Shown here: one piece after another, positions 43,022-51,021 of the stretch | Layout: every line of letters starts with the position of its first letter | Position numbering within the stretch: position 1 is the stretch's first letter | Assembly: GCF_006716445.1 (NCBI RefSeq) | Contig: NZ_VFPA01000001.1 | Location: 496,001-560,000 of the forward strand | DNA from: Pseudonocardia kunmingensis | Lineage (GTDB): Bacteria; Actinomycetota; Actinomycetes; Mycobacteriales; Pseudonocardiaceae | DNA: 64,000 nucleotides | Direction: 5' to 3' | Notes under the pieces: model-generated | Seen by the model: only the letters and a program-made list of their open reading frames with translations | The model's database searches: none | What the model was told of the DNA's origin: nothing | Translations under genes and position numbers: made by a program

Positions 43022-44479
43022 TCAGGCGGGAGCCGGCTGCCCCAGCCGCCGCTCCGCCGCCGCCCAGGCGCGGTCGTCGCCCTGCGGCTCGTAGCGCTCC
43101 AACCGCTGCGTCGCGCGCAGCAGGGCGCGCATCTCGGGCAGGCCGCCGCGGACCGCGCCCAGTGCGCGGGCCTGCACCAGGACGTTCCCCAGCGCCGTGG
43201 CCTCCACCGGGCCCGCCACGACCGGGAGGCCGCAGGCGTCGGCCGTGAGCTGGCAGAGCAGGGCGTTGCGCGCGCCGCCGCCGACCACGTGGACGACGTC
43301 GACGGCGCGGCCGGACAACGCCACCGCCTCCCGGACCGTGCGGCGGTGGGCGAGCGCGAGGCTGTCGAGCACGCACCGCACGGTGGCGCCGCGGTCGCGC
43401 GGCGGCTCCTGGCCGGTGCGCCGGCACGCCGCAGCGATCCGCTCGGGCATGTCTCCCGGCGCGAGGAACCCCGGGTCCCCCGCGTCGACCACCGCGGCGA
43501 ACGCGGGGGCGCGCGCCGCGTCGTCGAGCAGGGCGAGCAGGTCGGCGCCGGGCCAGGCCCGCAGGCACTCCTGCAGCAGCCACAGGCCCATGACGTTGCG
43601 CAGGTAGCGCACCGTGGCGTCGACGCCGAGCTCGTTGGAGAAGTTCGCCACCCGGCTCTCCTCGGTGAGCACCGGCGCGTCCAGCTCGACGCCGACGAGC
43701 GACCAGGTGCCGCAGGAGATGAACGCGAACCGCTCCCCCTCGGCGGGCACCCCGACCACCGCCGACGCCGTGTCGTGCGAACCGACCGCGATCACCGGGA
43801 CCGGGCCGGACAAGCCGGTGTCGGCCAGCACGTGCGGCGCGACCTCCCCGACCCGCTCCCCCGGCTCGACGAGCGGCGCGAACAGCCCCGGGTCGATGCC
43901 GGCCCGCCGCATGACCTCGGCCGACCAGTCCCGCTCGCGGACGTCGAGCAGACCCGTGGTGGAGGCGCTGGTCACCTCGGCCCGCCGGGCCCCGGTGAGC
44001 CAGTACGCGAGCAGGTCGGGCAGCAGCAGCAGGTCGGTGGCCGCCTCCAGCTGCGGCGTGCCGGCGGCCGCCACCAGCTGGTAGATCGTGTTGATCGGCA
44101 TCACCTGCACGCCGGTGGCCCCGTACAGCTGCGCGGGCGGGAACGTCTCCCCCAGCCGCTGCGCCACCCCGTCGGTGCGGGCGTCGCGGTGGTGCACGAC
44201 GTTGCCGAGCAGGGCGCCCGTGCGGTCGAGCAGGCCGAAGTCGACGCCCCACGAGTCGATGCCGACCGCGTCCAGCGCGGGGCCAGCGGCGCGCAGCCCG
44301 TCCAGCAGGCCGCGGTAGAGCGCGAGCAGGTCCCAGTGCAGGGTGTCGCCCAGCCGCACCGGCCCGTTGGGGAACCGGGCGGCCTCGGTGAGCTCCAGCC
44401 GGTCGGGGCCCACCTCGGCGGCCATGACCCGGCCGCTGGACGCCCCGAGGTCGACCGCCGCGACCCGCACGCCTGCCAC
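43022..44479 (-). CDS. rhaB: rhamnulokinase
   Basis: 485-residue FGGY-type sugar kinase. N-terminal VAAVDLGASSGRVMAAEVG (ATP phosphate-1 motif), middle VGIDSWGVDFGLLDR and PINTIYQLVA that are diagnostic for rhamnulokinases, then VIAVGSHDTASAV, CGTWSLVG and the C-terminal VHVVGGGARNALLCQLTADA. Phosphorylates L-rhamnulose. GTG start at 44479 with GAGGG upstream; last gene of rhaM-rhaI-rhaEW-rhaB, 11 bp behind rhaEW. Ends next to repeat copy 2. Confidence 0.9.
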   Translation of the reverse strand: MAGVRVAAVDLGASSGRVMAAEVGPDRLELTEAARFPNGPVRLGDTLHWDLLALYRGLLDGLRAAGPALDAVGIDSWGVDFGLLDRTGALLGNVVHHRDARTDGVAQRLGETFPPAQLYGATGVQVMPINTIYQLVAAAGTPQLEAATDLLLLPDLLAYWLTGARRAEVTSASTTGLLDVRERDWSAEVMRRAGIDPGLFAPLVEPGERVGEVAPHVLADTGLSGPVPVIAVGSHDTASAVVGVPAEGERFAFISCGTWSLVGVELDAPVLTEESRVANFSNELGVDATVRYLRNVMGLWLLQECLRAWPGADLLALLDDAARAPAFAAVVDAGDPGFLAPGDMPERIAAACRRTGQEPPRDRGATVRCVLDSLALAHRRTVREAVALSGRAVDVVHVVGGGARNALLCQLTADACGLPVVAGPVEATALGNVLVQARALGAVRGGLPEMRALLRATQRLERYEPQGDDRAWAAAERRLGQPAPA

Positions 44480-44490
44480 GCCCGCCGCCC

Positions 44491-46527
44491 TCAGCGCAGG
44501 AAGGCCGCGGCGACCCCGGCGTCGACCGGGATGTGCAGGCCCGTGGTGTGGGTGAGGTCGCCACCGGTGAGGGCGAAGACCGCCGCGGCCACGTGCTCGG
44601 GCAGCACCTCGCGCTTGAGCAGGGTGCGCTGGGCGTAGAACGCGCCCAGCTCCTCCTCGGGCACGCCGTAGACGGCGGCCCGCTGCGCACCCCAGCCGCC
44701 GGCGAAGATCCCGGAGCCGCGCACCACGCCGTCCGGGTTGACGCCGTTGACGCGGATCCCGTGCCCGCCGAGCTCCGCGGCCAGCAGCCGCACCTGGTGG
44801 GCCTGGTCGGCCTTCGCGGCACCGTAGGCCACGTTGTTCGGGCCGGCGAACACGCCGTTCTTGCTGGCGATGTAGACGATGTCGCCGCCCATGCCCTGCG
44901 CCACCATCGCCTTCGCGGCGGCACGGGAGACCAGGAACGACCCCTTCGCCATGACGTCGTGCTGGAGGTCCCAGTCGTCGTCGGTGGTCTCCAGCAGCGG
45001 CTTCGAGATCGAGAGCCCCGCGTTGTTGACGACGAGGTCGACACCACCGAACGCCAGCGCCGCGGCGTCCACCGCGGCGGCCACGGCGGCGGAGTCGGTG
45101 ACGTCCACGGTGACCGGCACGGCCACGTCGGTCGACCCGAGCTCGGCGGCGACGGCGGCCGCGGCCTCGGCGTCCCGGTCGGCCACGGCCACGCACGCGC
45201 CCTCGGCCGCGAGGCGCTGCGCGATGGCCTTGCCGATGCCGGAGCCGCCGCCGGTGACGAGCGCGACGCGCCCCGCGAGCGGCTTGGGCTTCGGCATCCG
45301 CGCGAGCTTGGCCTCCTCGAGGGCCCAGTACTCGATGCGGAACTTCTCCGACTCCGGGATCGGCGCGTAGGTCGACACGGCTTCGGCGCCGCGCATCACG
45401 TTGATCGCGTTGACGTAGAACTCGCCGGCCACGCGCGCCGTCTGCTTGTTCGCGCCGAAGCTGAACATGCCCACGCCCGGCACGAGCACGATCGCCGGGT
45501 CGGCTCCGCGCATCGCCGGGGAGTCCGGAGTGGCGTGGCGCTCGTAGTAGGCGCGGTAGTCCTCGCGGTAGGCCGCGTGCAGCTCGCGCAGCCGCGCGAC
45601 GACGTCCTCGAGGGGAGCTGTGGCGGGCAGGTCGAGCACGAGGGGTGCGACCTTGGTGCGCAGGAAGTGGTCCGGGCAGCTCGTGCCGAGCGCGGCGAGG
45701 GGCTCCAGCTTCTCGCGGGACAGGAAGTCCAGCACGACGTCCGCGTCGGTGAAGTGCCCGACCTGGCGACGGTCGGTGGACGCCAGCCCCCGCACCACGG
45801 GCGCGAGTGCGGCCGCGCGGGCCCGCCGCTCGTCCTCGGGCAGTGCCTCGAAGCCGGGGCGCAGCGGTCCGAACGGCTCCGCCGCGCCCCGGGAGTCGAG
45901 GTAGGCCTGCGCGGTGCGGATGATCTCCATGGAGTTCCGCTCGCACTCCTGGCTGGTGGCGCCCCACGCGGTGATGCCGTGCCCGCCGAGGATCACGCCG
46001 ACGGCCTGGGGGTTCGCCGCCTTCACCGCCGCGATGTCCAGGCCCAGCTGGAACCCCGGGCGCCGCCAGGGCACCCACACGACCCGGTCGCCGAAGACCT
46101 CCTTGGTGAGCGCCTCCCCGTCGGCCGCGGTGGCCAGCGCGATGCCGGCGTCGGGGTGCAGGTGGTCGACGTGCTCGGCCTCCACCAGCCCGTGCATGGC
46201 CGTGTCGATCGACGGCGCCGCCCCGCCCTTGCCGTGCAGGCAGTAGTCGAAGGCGGCGACCATCTCGTCCTCGCGCTCGACGCCCGGGTAGACGTCCACC
46301 AGCGCCCGCATCCGGTCCAGCCGCAGCACGGCCAGGCCCTTCTCGGTGAGGGTGCCGAGGTCGCCACCGGAGCCCTTGACCCACAGCAGCTCGACCGGCG
46401 CGCCGGTGACCGGGTCGGTCTCCGAGCCCTTCGCCGAGGTGTTGCCGCCGGCGTAGTTGGTGGTGGTCGGGTCGGCACCGAGCCGGTTGCTCCGCGCGAT
46501 GAGCTCGGAGACGGTGGGGTGAGTCAT
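44491..46527 (-). CDS. rhaEW: bifunctional rhamnulose-1-phosphate aldolase / lactaldehyde dehydrogenase
   Basis: 678 residues in two domains. Residues about 1-400 are a class II aldolase/adducin fold (NTSAKGSETDPVTG and VDHLHPDAGIALA with metal His residues). Residues about 425-678 are a short-chain dehydrogenase (VALVTGGGSGIGKAIAQRLA, NNAGLS, catalytic Tyr-Lys in VAYGAAKADQ). Cleaves rhamnulose-1-phosphate to DHAP and L-lactaldehyde and oxidises the latter to L-lactate, as described for RhaEW enzymes. ATG at 46527 with a GAAGG Shine-Dalgarno. Also annotated as RhaD/SDR fusion. Confidence 0.92.
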   Translation of the reverse strand: MTHPTVSELIARSNRLGADPTTTNYAGGNTSAKGSETDPVTGAPVELLWVKGSGGDLGTLTEKGLAVLRLDRMRALVDVYPGVEREDEMVAAFDYCLHGKGGAAPSIDTAMHGLVEAEHVDHLHPDAGIALATAADGEALTKEVFGDRVVWVPWRRPGFQLGLDIAAVKAANPQAVGVILGGHGITAWGATSQECERNSMEIIRTAQAYLDSRGAAEPFGPLRPGFEALPEDERRARAAALAPVVRGLASTDRRQVGHFTDADVVLDFLSREKLEPLAALGTSCPDHFLRTKVAPLVLDLPATAPLEDVVARLRELHAAYREDYRAYYERHATPDSPAMRGADPAIVLVPGVGMFSFGANKQTARVAGEFYVNAINVMRGAEAVSTYAPIPESEKFRIEYWALEEAKLARMPKPKPLAGRVALVTGGGSGIGKAIAQRLAAEGACVAVADRDAEAAAAVAAELGSTDVAVPVTVDVTDSAAVAAAVDAAALAFGGVDLVVNNAGLSISKPLLETTDDDWDLQHDVMAKGSFLVSRAAAKAMVAQGMGGDIVYIASKNGVFAGPNNVAYGAAKADQAHQVRLLAAELGGHGIRVNGVNPDGVVRGSGIFAGGWGAQRAAVYGVPEEELGAFYAQRTLLKREVLPEHVAAAVFALTGGDLTHTTGLHIPVDAGVAAAFLR

Positions 46528-46550
46528 GATCCCTTCCGGGGGTCTCTGGG

Positions 46551-46607
46551 TTGCGGCACAGCCACTTTCACGCAACGTGGTTGCAGCAAAGCCACTCTGC
46601 TGCAACC
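46551..46607. repeat. direct repeat plus hairpin between rhaI and rhaEW
   Basis: TTGCGGCACAGCCACT (46551-46566) and TTGCAGCAAAGCCACT (46581-46596) are 30 bp apart. The second overlaps a hairpin of GGTTGCAGCA (46579-46588) and TGCTGCAACC (46598-46607). It fills most of the 89-bp gap inside the operon. May attenuate, terminate or stabilise the message, or reflect a mobile repeat family. Confidence 0.6.
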
Positions 46608-46616
46608 CGGGAGGGC

Positions 46617-47774
46617 CTACGCGCCCCAGCCGGCCTGTTCGCCGCCCACCCGCTCCGCCACGATGCGCTCCTGGTAGCCGGAGCGGTGGTAGGCGGCGAT
46701 CGGGTCCGGGTCCAGGCCCATCTCCTCGCGCAGCTCGCGCAGCAGCGGGCGGACGTCGGTGTTGTAGGCGTCCATCAGCACGGCGTTCGCGGCGAGGACG
46801 TCACCGGCCCGCTGCGCCGCCGCGAGGGCATCCGCGTCGATGAGCAGCGCCTTCGCCGTGGCCTCCTGGACGTTCATCACGGAGCGGATGATCGCCGGGA
46901 TCTTGGCCTCGATGTTGTGGCACTGGTCGAGCATGAACGCGATGCCCGCCTCGGCGGAGAGCGCGTCGGCGGCAACGATCTCGTGCATGATCCGGAACAG
47001 CTGGAACGGGTCGGCGGCGCCGACCATCAGGTCGTCGTCGGCGTAGAAGCGGGAGTTGAAGTCGAACGCCCCCAGCTTCCCGGCCCGCAGCAGGAACGCG
47101 ACGATGAACTCGATGTTCGTGCCCGGGGCGTGGTGGCCGGTGTCGATGCACACCGTCGCCTTGGGGCCCAGCTCGATGCAGTGCGCGTAGGACGTGCCCC
47201 AGTCCGGCACGTCGGTGGTGTAGAAGGCCGGCTCGAACAGCTTGTACTCCAGCAGCATCCGCTGGTCGTCGCCGAGCCGGTCGTACACCTCACGCAGGGC
47301 CTCGGCGAGCCGGTCCTGCCGCGCCCGGATCGAGTCCTGGCCCGGGTAGTTGGTGCCGTCGGAGAACCACAGCTTCAGATCCCGCGAGCCGGTGGCGTCC
47401 ATGATGTCGACGCACTCGAGCAGGTGGTCGGTGGCCTTGCGGCGCACCCCCGGGTCGGGGTTCGTCACCGAGCCGAGCTTGTAGTCGTCGTCCTGGAAGA
47501 CGTTGGAGTTGATGGCGCCGATGCCGACGCCCTGGTCGGCGGCGTACTTCGCGAGCGCGCCGTAGTCCTCGACCCGGTCCCACGGGATGTGCAGCGCCAC
47601 GGTGGGGGCCACGCCGGTGAGCCGGTGCACGACGGCGGCGTCGGCGATCTTCTCCTCCGGGTTGCGCGGCACACCGGCCTGCGCGAACACCTTGAACCGG
47701 GTGCCGGAGTTGGCGTAGGCCCACGACGGGGTCTCGATGCGCTGCTGCCGCAGTGCGGCCCGGACGTCAGTCAC
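46617..47774 (-). CDS. rhaI: L-rhamnose isomerase (RhaI type)
   Basis: 385 residues of the TIM-barrel RhaI family (not the E. coli RhaA type). Diagnostic blocks: WAYANSGTRFKVFAQAGVPR, LKLWFSDGTNYPGQDSIRAR, ATVCIDTGHHAPGTNIEFIV and FDFNSRFYADDDLMVGAADP with metal-binding Glu, Asp and His residues. Converts L-rhamnose to L-rhamnulose. Overlaps the rhaM stop by 4 bp. Confidence 0.93.
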   Translation of the reverse strand: MTDVRAALRQQRIETPSWAYANSGTRFKVFAQAGVPRNPEEKIADAAVVHRLTGVAPTVALHIPWDRVEDYGALAKYAADQGVGIGAINSNVFQDDDYKLGSVTNPDPGVRRKATDHLLECVDIMDATGSRDLKLWFSDGTNYPGQDSIRARQDRLAEALREVYDRLGDDQRMLLEYKLFEPAFYTTDVPDWGTSYAHCIELGPKATVCIDTGHHAPGTNIEFIVAFLLRAGKLGAFDFNSRFYADDDLMVGAADPFQLFRIMHEIVAADALSAEAGIAFMLDQCHNIEAKIPAIIRSVMNVQEATAKALLIDADALAAAQRAGDVLAANAVLMDAYNTDVRPLLRELREEMGLDPDPIAAYHRSGYQERIVAERVGGEQAGWGA

Positions 47775-48118
47775 CTCTGGATCTCCGATCGGGACAGCTG
47801 GTCCTCCAGGTGGAAGACCTCTTCGAGGACCGCGAAGCCCTCATCCGGGCGCCGACCGTCGAGGTCGACGAAGAACGGGGCCATCTCGGCCTGCCACCGC
47901 GCGTTGACCTCGGTGGCGGCCATCGCCCGCTGCGCCGCCTCGAGGTCGTCGCTCTCGACGTACCCCACCAAGAGGCCGTCCGCACGCAGGTGGAGCGAGT
48001 AGTTGCGCCACCCGGAGTCCCGCAGCGCCGCGAGCATGTCGGGCCACACGGCGGCGTGGCGTCGGCGGTACTCGTCGATCCGGTCGGGCCGGACCTGGAG
48101 CAGGAAGCAGTAGCGCAC
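47771..48118 (-). CDS. rhaM: L-rhamnose mutarotase
   Basis: 115-residue RhaM (DUF718) family protein: CFLLQVRPDRIDEYRRRHAA with catalytic His, AVWPDMLAALRDSGWRNYSL and EVNARWQAEMAPFF. Interconverts alpha and beta L-rhamnose, feeding the isomerase. First gene of the rhamnose operon, downstream of a strong promoter and LacI-type operator. Confidence 0.92.
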   Translation of the reverse strand: MRYCFLLQVRPDRIDEYRRRHAAVWPDMLAALRDSGWRNYSLHLRADGLLVGYVESDDLEAAQRAMAATEVNARWQAEMAPFFVDLDGRRPDEGFAVLEEVFHLEDQLSRSEIQR

Positions 48119-48160
48119 GGACGTCGATCCCCCAGTCGGCGAAGCGGTGGCGGCCGGGAA

Positions 48161-48206
48161 TGAAACCTTTCAATTCACTCTAGGCGGCGGGAGCCAGCAC
48201 CGTCAA
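48161..48206 (-). promoter_or_regulatory. rha operon promoter and LacI-type operator
   Basis: On the minus strand TTGACG (48201-48206) and TAGAGT (48177-48182) are separated by 18 bp. The following TGAAAGGTTTCA (48161-48172) is a palindrome of the TGAAA-N2-TTTCA type bound by LacI-family repressors and covers the expected transcription start. A LacI gene lies 1.3 kb away. The rhaM ATG is 43 bp downstream. Confidence 0.7.
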
Positions 48207-48245
48207 CGGTCCCGCGCAGCGACGCGCGCCCGACCCCCACCCCGC

Positions 48246-48315
48246 CTCGCACACCGATTCCGGCGCTCACGCACCGACTGCAGTCGGTGCGGGAGCGCAG
48301 CAGTCGGTGTGCGAG
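48246..48315. repeat. nested palindrome repeat, copy 3
   Basis: Perfect outer arms CTCGCACACCGA (48246-48257) and TCGGTGTGCGAG (48304-48315) around the inner 22-bp palindrome 48270-48291 identical to that of copy 2. Lies between the rhamnose promoter and the FGE gene end. Confidence 0.85.
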
Positions 48316-48325
48316 CGCCGGCGGG

Positions 48326-49300
48326 TCAGGCGTCGCGGGCGATGCGGAAGCCCTGGTTGCCCGAGGAGCTGTCGGGCGAGTTGCTCGTGCGCGCGGCCAC
48401 GCGGTAGCGGTTGCAGTACGAGTCGTGGCACAGGTAGGAGCCGCCGCGCATCAGCTTCGCCGTGCCGCGGTCCGGGCCCCGGGGGTCCGTGACGGGCTCG
48501 CCGCCCGGGGTGCGCGCGTGCTCGGTGGCCCACCAGTCCGCGCACCACTCCCAGACGTTGCCGGCCACGTTGTGCAGGCCGTACCCGTTCGGGGGGAACG
48601 CGTCGACCGGCGCCGTGCCCGCGTAGCCGTCCTCGGCCGTGTTGCGCGTCGGGAACCGGCCCTGCCAGATGTTGCAGCGGTGCTCGCCTCCCGGGGTCAG
48701 CTCGTCACCCCAGGCGAAACGGGCGCCGGACAGGCCGCCGCGCGCCGCGTACTCCCACTCCGCCTCGGTCGGCAGCCGCCCGCCCGCCCACCGCGCGTAG
48801 GCGTCGGCGTCGTGCCAGGAGACGTGGACGACCGGGTGGTCACCGCGCCCGTCGAGGTCCGAGCCGGGCCCCTCGGGACTGCGCCACCAGGCGCCCTGAA
48901 CGCCGCACCACCACGGCGTGCCCTCCGGTCGGGGCGACGCCCCGCGCAGCGTCCCGGGCAGGAACCCCGCGAACACGAACGACCAGCCGAAGCGCTCCGC
49001 CTCCGTCACGTAGCCGGTGTCCTCCACGAACACCGCGAACTCGTCGTTCGACACCGCGCAGGTCGCGATCGCGAACGGTCGCACCCGCACCGGGGCCACC
49101 GGCCCCTCGCCGTCGCCCGCCACCGCGTCACGGTCCTCGCTGCCCATGGCGAACACGCCGCCGGGCAGCGCGACGAACCCGCCCGACGGCGCGGCCGCGC
49201 CGCGCGCGGGGACCGGCGGGCGGACGGGGTCGAGCGGGGTGACGCTGCCGCGCGCGGGCGGGCAGCACGAGGACGACGGCACGGACTCCACGCACTCCAC
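48326..49300 (-). CDS. formylglycine-generating enzyme family protein (SUMF1-like)
   Basis: 324 residues of the FGE-sulfatase fold: GGFVALPGGVFAMGSEDRDA, HPVVHVSWHDADAYARWAGG, RLPTEAEWEYAARGG, GYGLHNVAGNVWEWCADWW and LMRGGSYLCHDSYCNRYR. The two cysteines C291 and C296 have the spacing of the copper-binding catalytic pair of true FGEs. Converts a Cys in CxPxR of sulfatases to formylglycine. No sulfatase gene is in the window. Located between the rha operon and the LacI gene, possibly co-regulated. Confidence 0.9.
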   Translation of the reverse strand: MECVESVPSSSCCPPARGSVTPLDPVRPPVPARGAAAPSGGFVALPGGVFAMGSEDRDAVAGDGEGPVAPVRVRPFAIATCAVSNDEFAVFVEDTGYVTEAERFGWSFVFAGFLPGTLRGASPRPEGTPWWCGVQGAWWRSPEGPGSDLDGRGDHPVVHVSWHDADAYARWAGGRLPTEAEWEYAARGGLSGARFAWGDELTPGGEHRCNIWQGRFPTRNTAEDGYAGTAPVDAFPPNGYGLHNVAGNVWEWCADWWATEHARTPGGEPVTDPRGPDRGTAKLMRGGSYLCHDSYCNRYRVAARTSNSPDSSSGNQGFRIARDA

Positions 49301-49363
49301 CGTAGGACGGCCACGGGGAGCTCGGGTCGGCCGAGGCCCTTCGCCCGCTCACCGGCGATGCAC

Positions 49364-49377
49364 CTGAAGCGTTTCAG
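49364..49377. promoter_or_regulatory. LacI-type operator between FGE and lacI
   Basis: CTGAAGCGTTTCAG resembles LacI/CRP-type sites (TGAA-N3-TTCA core), and an extended GCAC/GTGC flank is present. Located 63 bp upstream of the FGE start and 178 bp upstream of the LacI-family gene. Similar core to the site in front of rhaM. Confidence 0.55.
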
Positions 49378-49555
49378 TGCGCCGGCGCCCGCCGCCTCCG
49401 CCGCCCGCAGTGGGGTGCCCCTCGCCGATCGCGGGCGGGCGCGCCCTGGCCCGGGTGACCCCCACGCGGTACGCGCGCCACCCCGGCCTCCGCCGCACGG
49501 CGCAGTAGGATCTCGAGGATCGTGCAGGTCCGGCCGCATCGGGGAGGCGAGGCGC

Positions 49556-50599
49556 GTGACAGCGGGGACCACCCCACGGGGCGCCCCGAGCATGAAGGAC
49601 GTCGCGCTGCAGGCGGGCGTCTCGCTCGGCACGGTCTCCAACGTCCTCAACCGGCCGGAGCTGGTGAGCGAGCACACGCGGCAGCGGGTGCTCGCCACGA
49701 TCGAGGCGATGGGCTTCGTCCGCAACGAGTCGGCCCGCCAGCTGCGCGGCGGCGGCAGCCGCACCCTGGCCTACGTCGTGCTCGACACCTCCAACCCGTT
49801 CTTCACCGACGTGGCCGAGGGGGTGCAGGAGGCCGCCGACGCGGTGGGGCTGGCGCTGTTCCTGTGCAACAGCGCCGAGGACGCGGGCCGCCAGGCCGGC
49901 TTCCTCGACCTGCTCGAGCAGCAGCGGGTGGAGGGGGTGCTGATCACGCCCGTCGACGCGGGCGATCCGCGCATCGCCGCGCTCTCCCGCCGGGGCACGC
50001 CGGTCGTGGTCGTGGACCGCGGCGCAGGCCCTGGCCACTGCTCGGTCACCGTCGACGACGTGCTCGGCGGCGACCTCGCCGTCACGCACCTGCTCGAGTC
50101 CGGGCACCGGCGCATCGCCTTCGTCGGCGGACCCCGCGCGATCGGCCAGGTCGCGGACCGGATCAGCGGGGCGGAAGCGGCCACGGCGCGCACATCCGGC
50201 GCCGAGCTCGTCGTCATCGAGACGGCGGCGCTCAACGTCGCGGAGGGCCGCCGGGCGGGCGAGCGGATCGCCGGCATGCCCGCCGCGCGCCGCCCCACCG
50301 CCGCCTTCTGCGCCAACGACCTGCTCGCCCTCGGACTGCTGCAGCAGATGGTGCGGCTCGGCATGCGCGTGCCCGATGACCTCGCGATCGTGGGCTACGA
50401 CGACATCGAGTTCGCGGAGGCGGCGGCCGTGCCCCTCACCTCGGTGAGCCAGCCCCGCCAGCTGCTGGGGCGCACGGCGGCCGAGCTGCTGCTCGACGAG
50501 GCGCGCGGCACCGGGGACCACGACCACCAGCAGGTGGTGTTCGCGCCCGAGCTCGTGGTGCGGGCATCGACCCACCTACCCCCGGGCGCCGTCCGCTGA
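49556..50599 (+). CDS. LacI-family transcriptional regulator
   Basis: 347 residues from a GTG at 49556 (GGGGAGG upstream). N-terminal LacI helix-turn-helix MKDVALQAGVSLGTVSNVLN, hinge helix ESARQLRGGGS, then periplasmic-binding-like effector domain (VVLDTSNPFFTDVAEGVQEA, VDDVLGGDLAVTHLLESGHR). Likely repressor of the rhamnose operon and perhaps of the FGE gene, judging from the operators at 48161 and 49364. Its 3' end overlaps the convergent small gene by 24 bp. Confidence 0.9.
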   Translation: MTAGTTPRGAPSMKDVALQAGVSLGTVSNVLNRPELVSEHTRQRVLATIEAMGFVRNESARQLRGGGSRTLAYVVLDTSNPFFTDVAEGVQEAADAVGLALFLCNSAEDAGRQAGFLDLLEQQRVEGVLITPVDAGDPRIAALSRRGTPVVVVDRGAGPGHCSVTVDDVLGGDLAVTHLLESGHRRIAFVGGPRAIGQVADRISGAEAATARTSGAELVVIETAALNVAEGRRAGERIAGMPAARRPTAAFCANDLLALGLLQQMVRLGMRVPDDLAIVGYDDIEFAEAAAVPLTSVSQPRQLLGRTAAELLLDEARGTGDHDHQQVVFAPELVVRASTHLPPGAVR

Positions 50600-50848
50600 C
50601 CCCCAGCGGGGTGGGTCGGCGAGGTAGCGGTAGTTCGACGGGCGCAGCCGCATCGCGTGCAGGACCACCACCGGATCGCCCGGGGCCACCACCACCTCGA
50701 GCAGGTCGCGGCGCGGCGTGAGCCCGATGTGCAGCTCGACGGGCCCGCGCTCGCCACCCTGCACCACGGTGCGCAGCGGCGCGGCCAGCACGCGTCGGAT
50801 GTCGTCGGCCGTGATCCCGTGCTTGCGGGCGCTGCGGGTCACACGCAC
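50576..50848 (-). CDS. small toxin-like protein, function unknown
   Basis: 90 residues from a GTG at 50848 (an upstream GTG at 50869 adds seven). The pattern TRSARKHGITADDIRRVLA and a C-terminal VVVLHAMRLRPSNYRYL resembles small RelE/BrnT- or DUF4258-type proteins. No antitoxin gene is next to it, so a toxin role is not supported by context. It overlaps the 3' end of lacI by 24 bp. Confidence 0.6.
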   Translation of the reverse strand: MRVTRSARKHGITADDIRRVLAAPLRTVVQGGERGPVELHIGLTPRRDLLEVVVAPGDPVVVLHAMRLRPSNYRYLADPPRWGSADGARG

Positions 50849-51003
50849 GCACAGGATGGTACGGACCACGGCTGGTCATCGCCCACACACCGGCCGTGAC
50901 GATTTCCGCGGCGAATGCGAAATGCGCGCCGATCTGCGTCACAAACCGTCGCTCCCGCCGTGATCGAGATCGACGCCCGCGGCGCGGCTCACGTAGCGTC
51001 GGA

Positions 51004-51017
51004 TCCGGAATTCCGGA
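51004..51017. promoter_or_regulatory. palindrome at the TPR-gene ribosome binding site
   Basis: TCCGGAATTCCGGA is a perfect 14-bp palindrome whose right end runs into the GGAGGT Shine-Dalgarno at 51015-51020. It could act as an operator or sequester the ribosome binding site. Confidence 0.4.
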
Positions 51018-51021
51018 GGTG

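Noticed and set aside
50576..50869. Toxin-antitoxin module
   Set aside because: No second small gene of antitoxin type next to the candidate.
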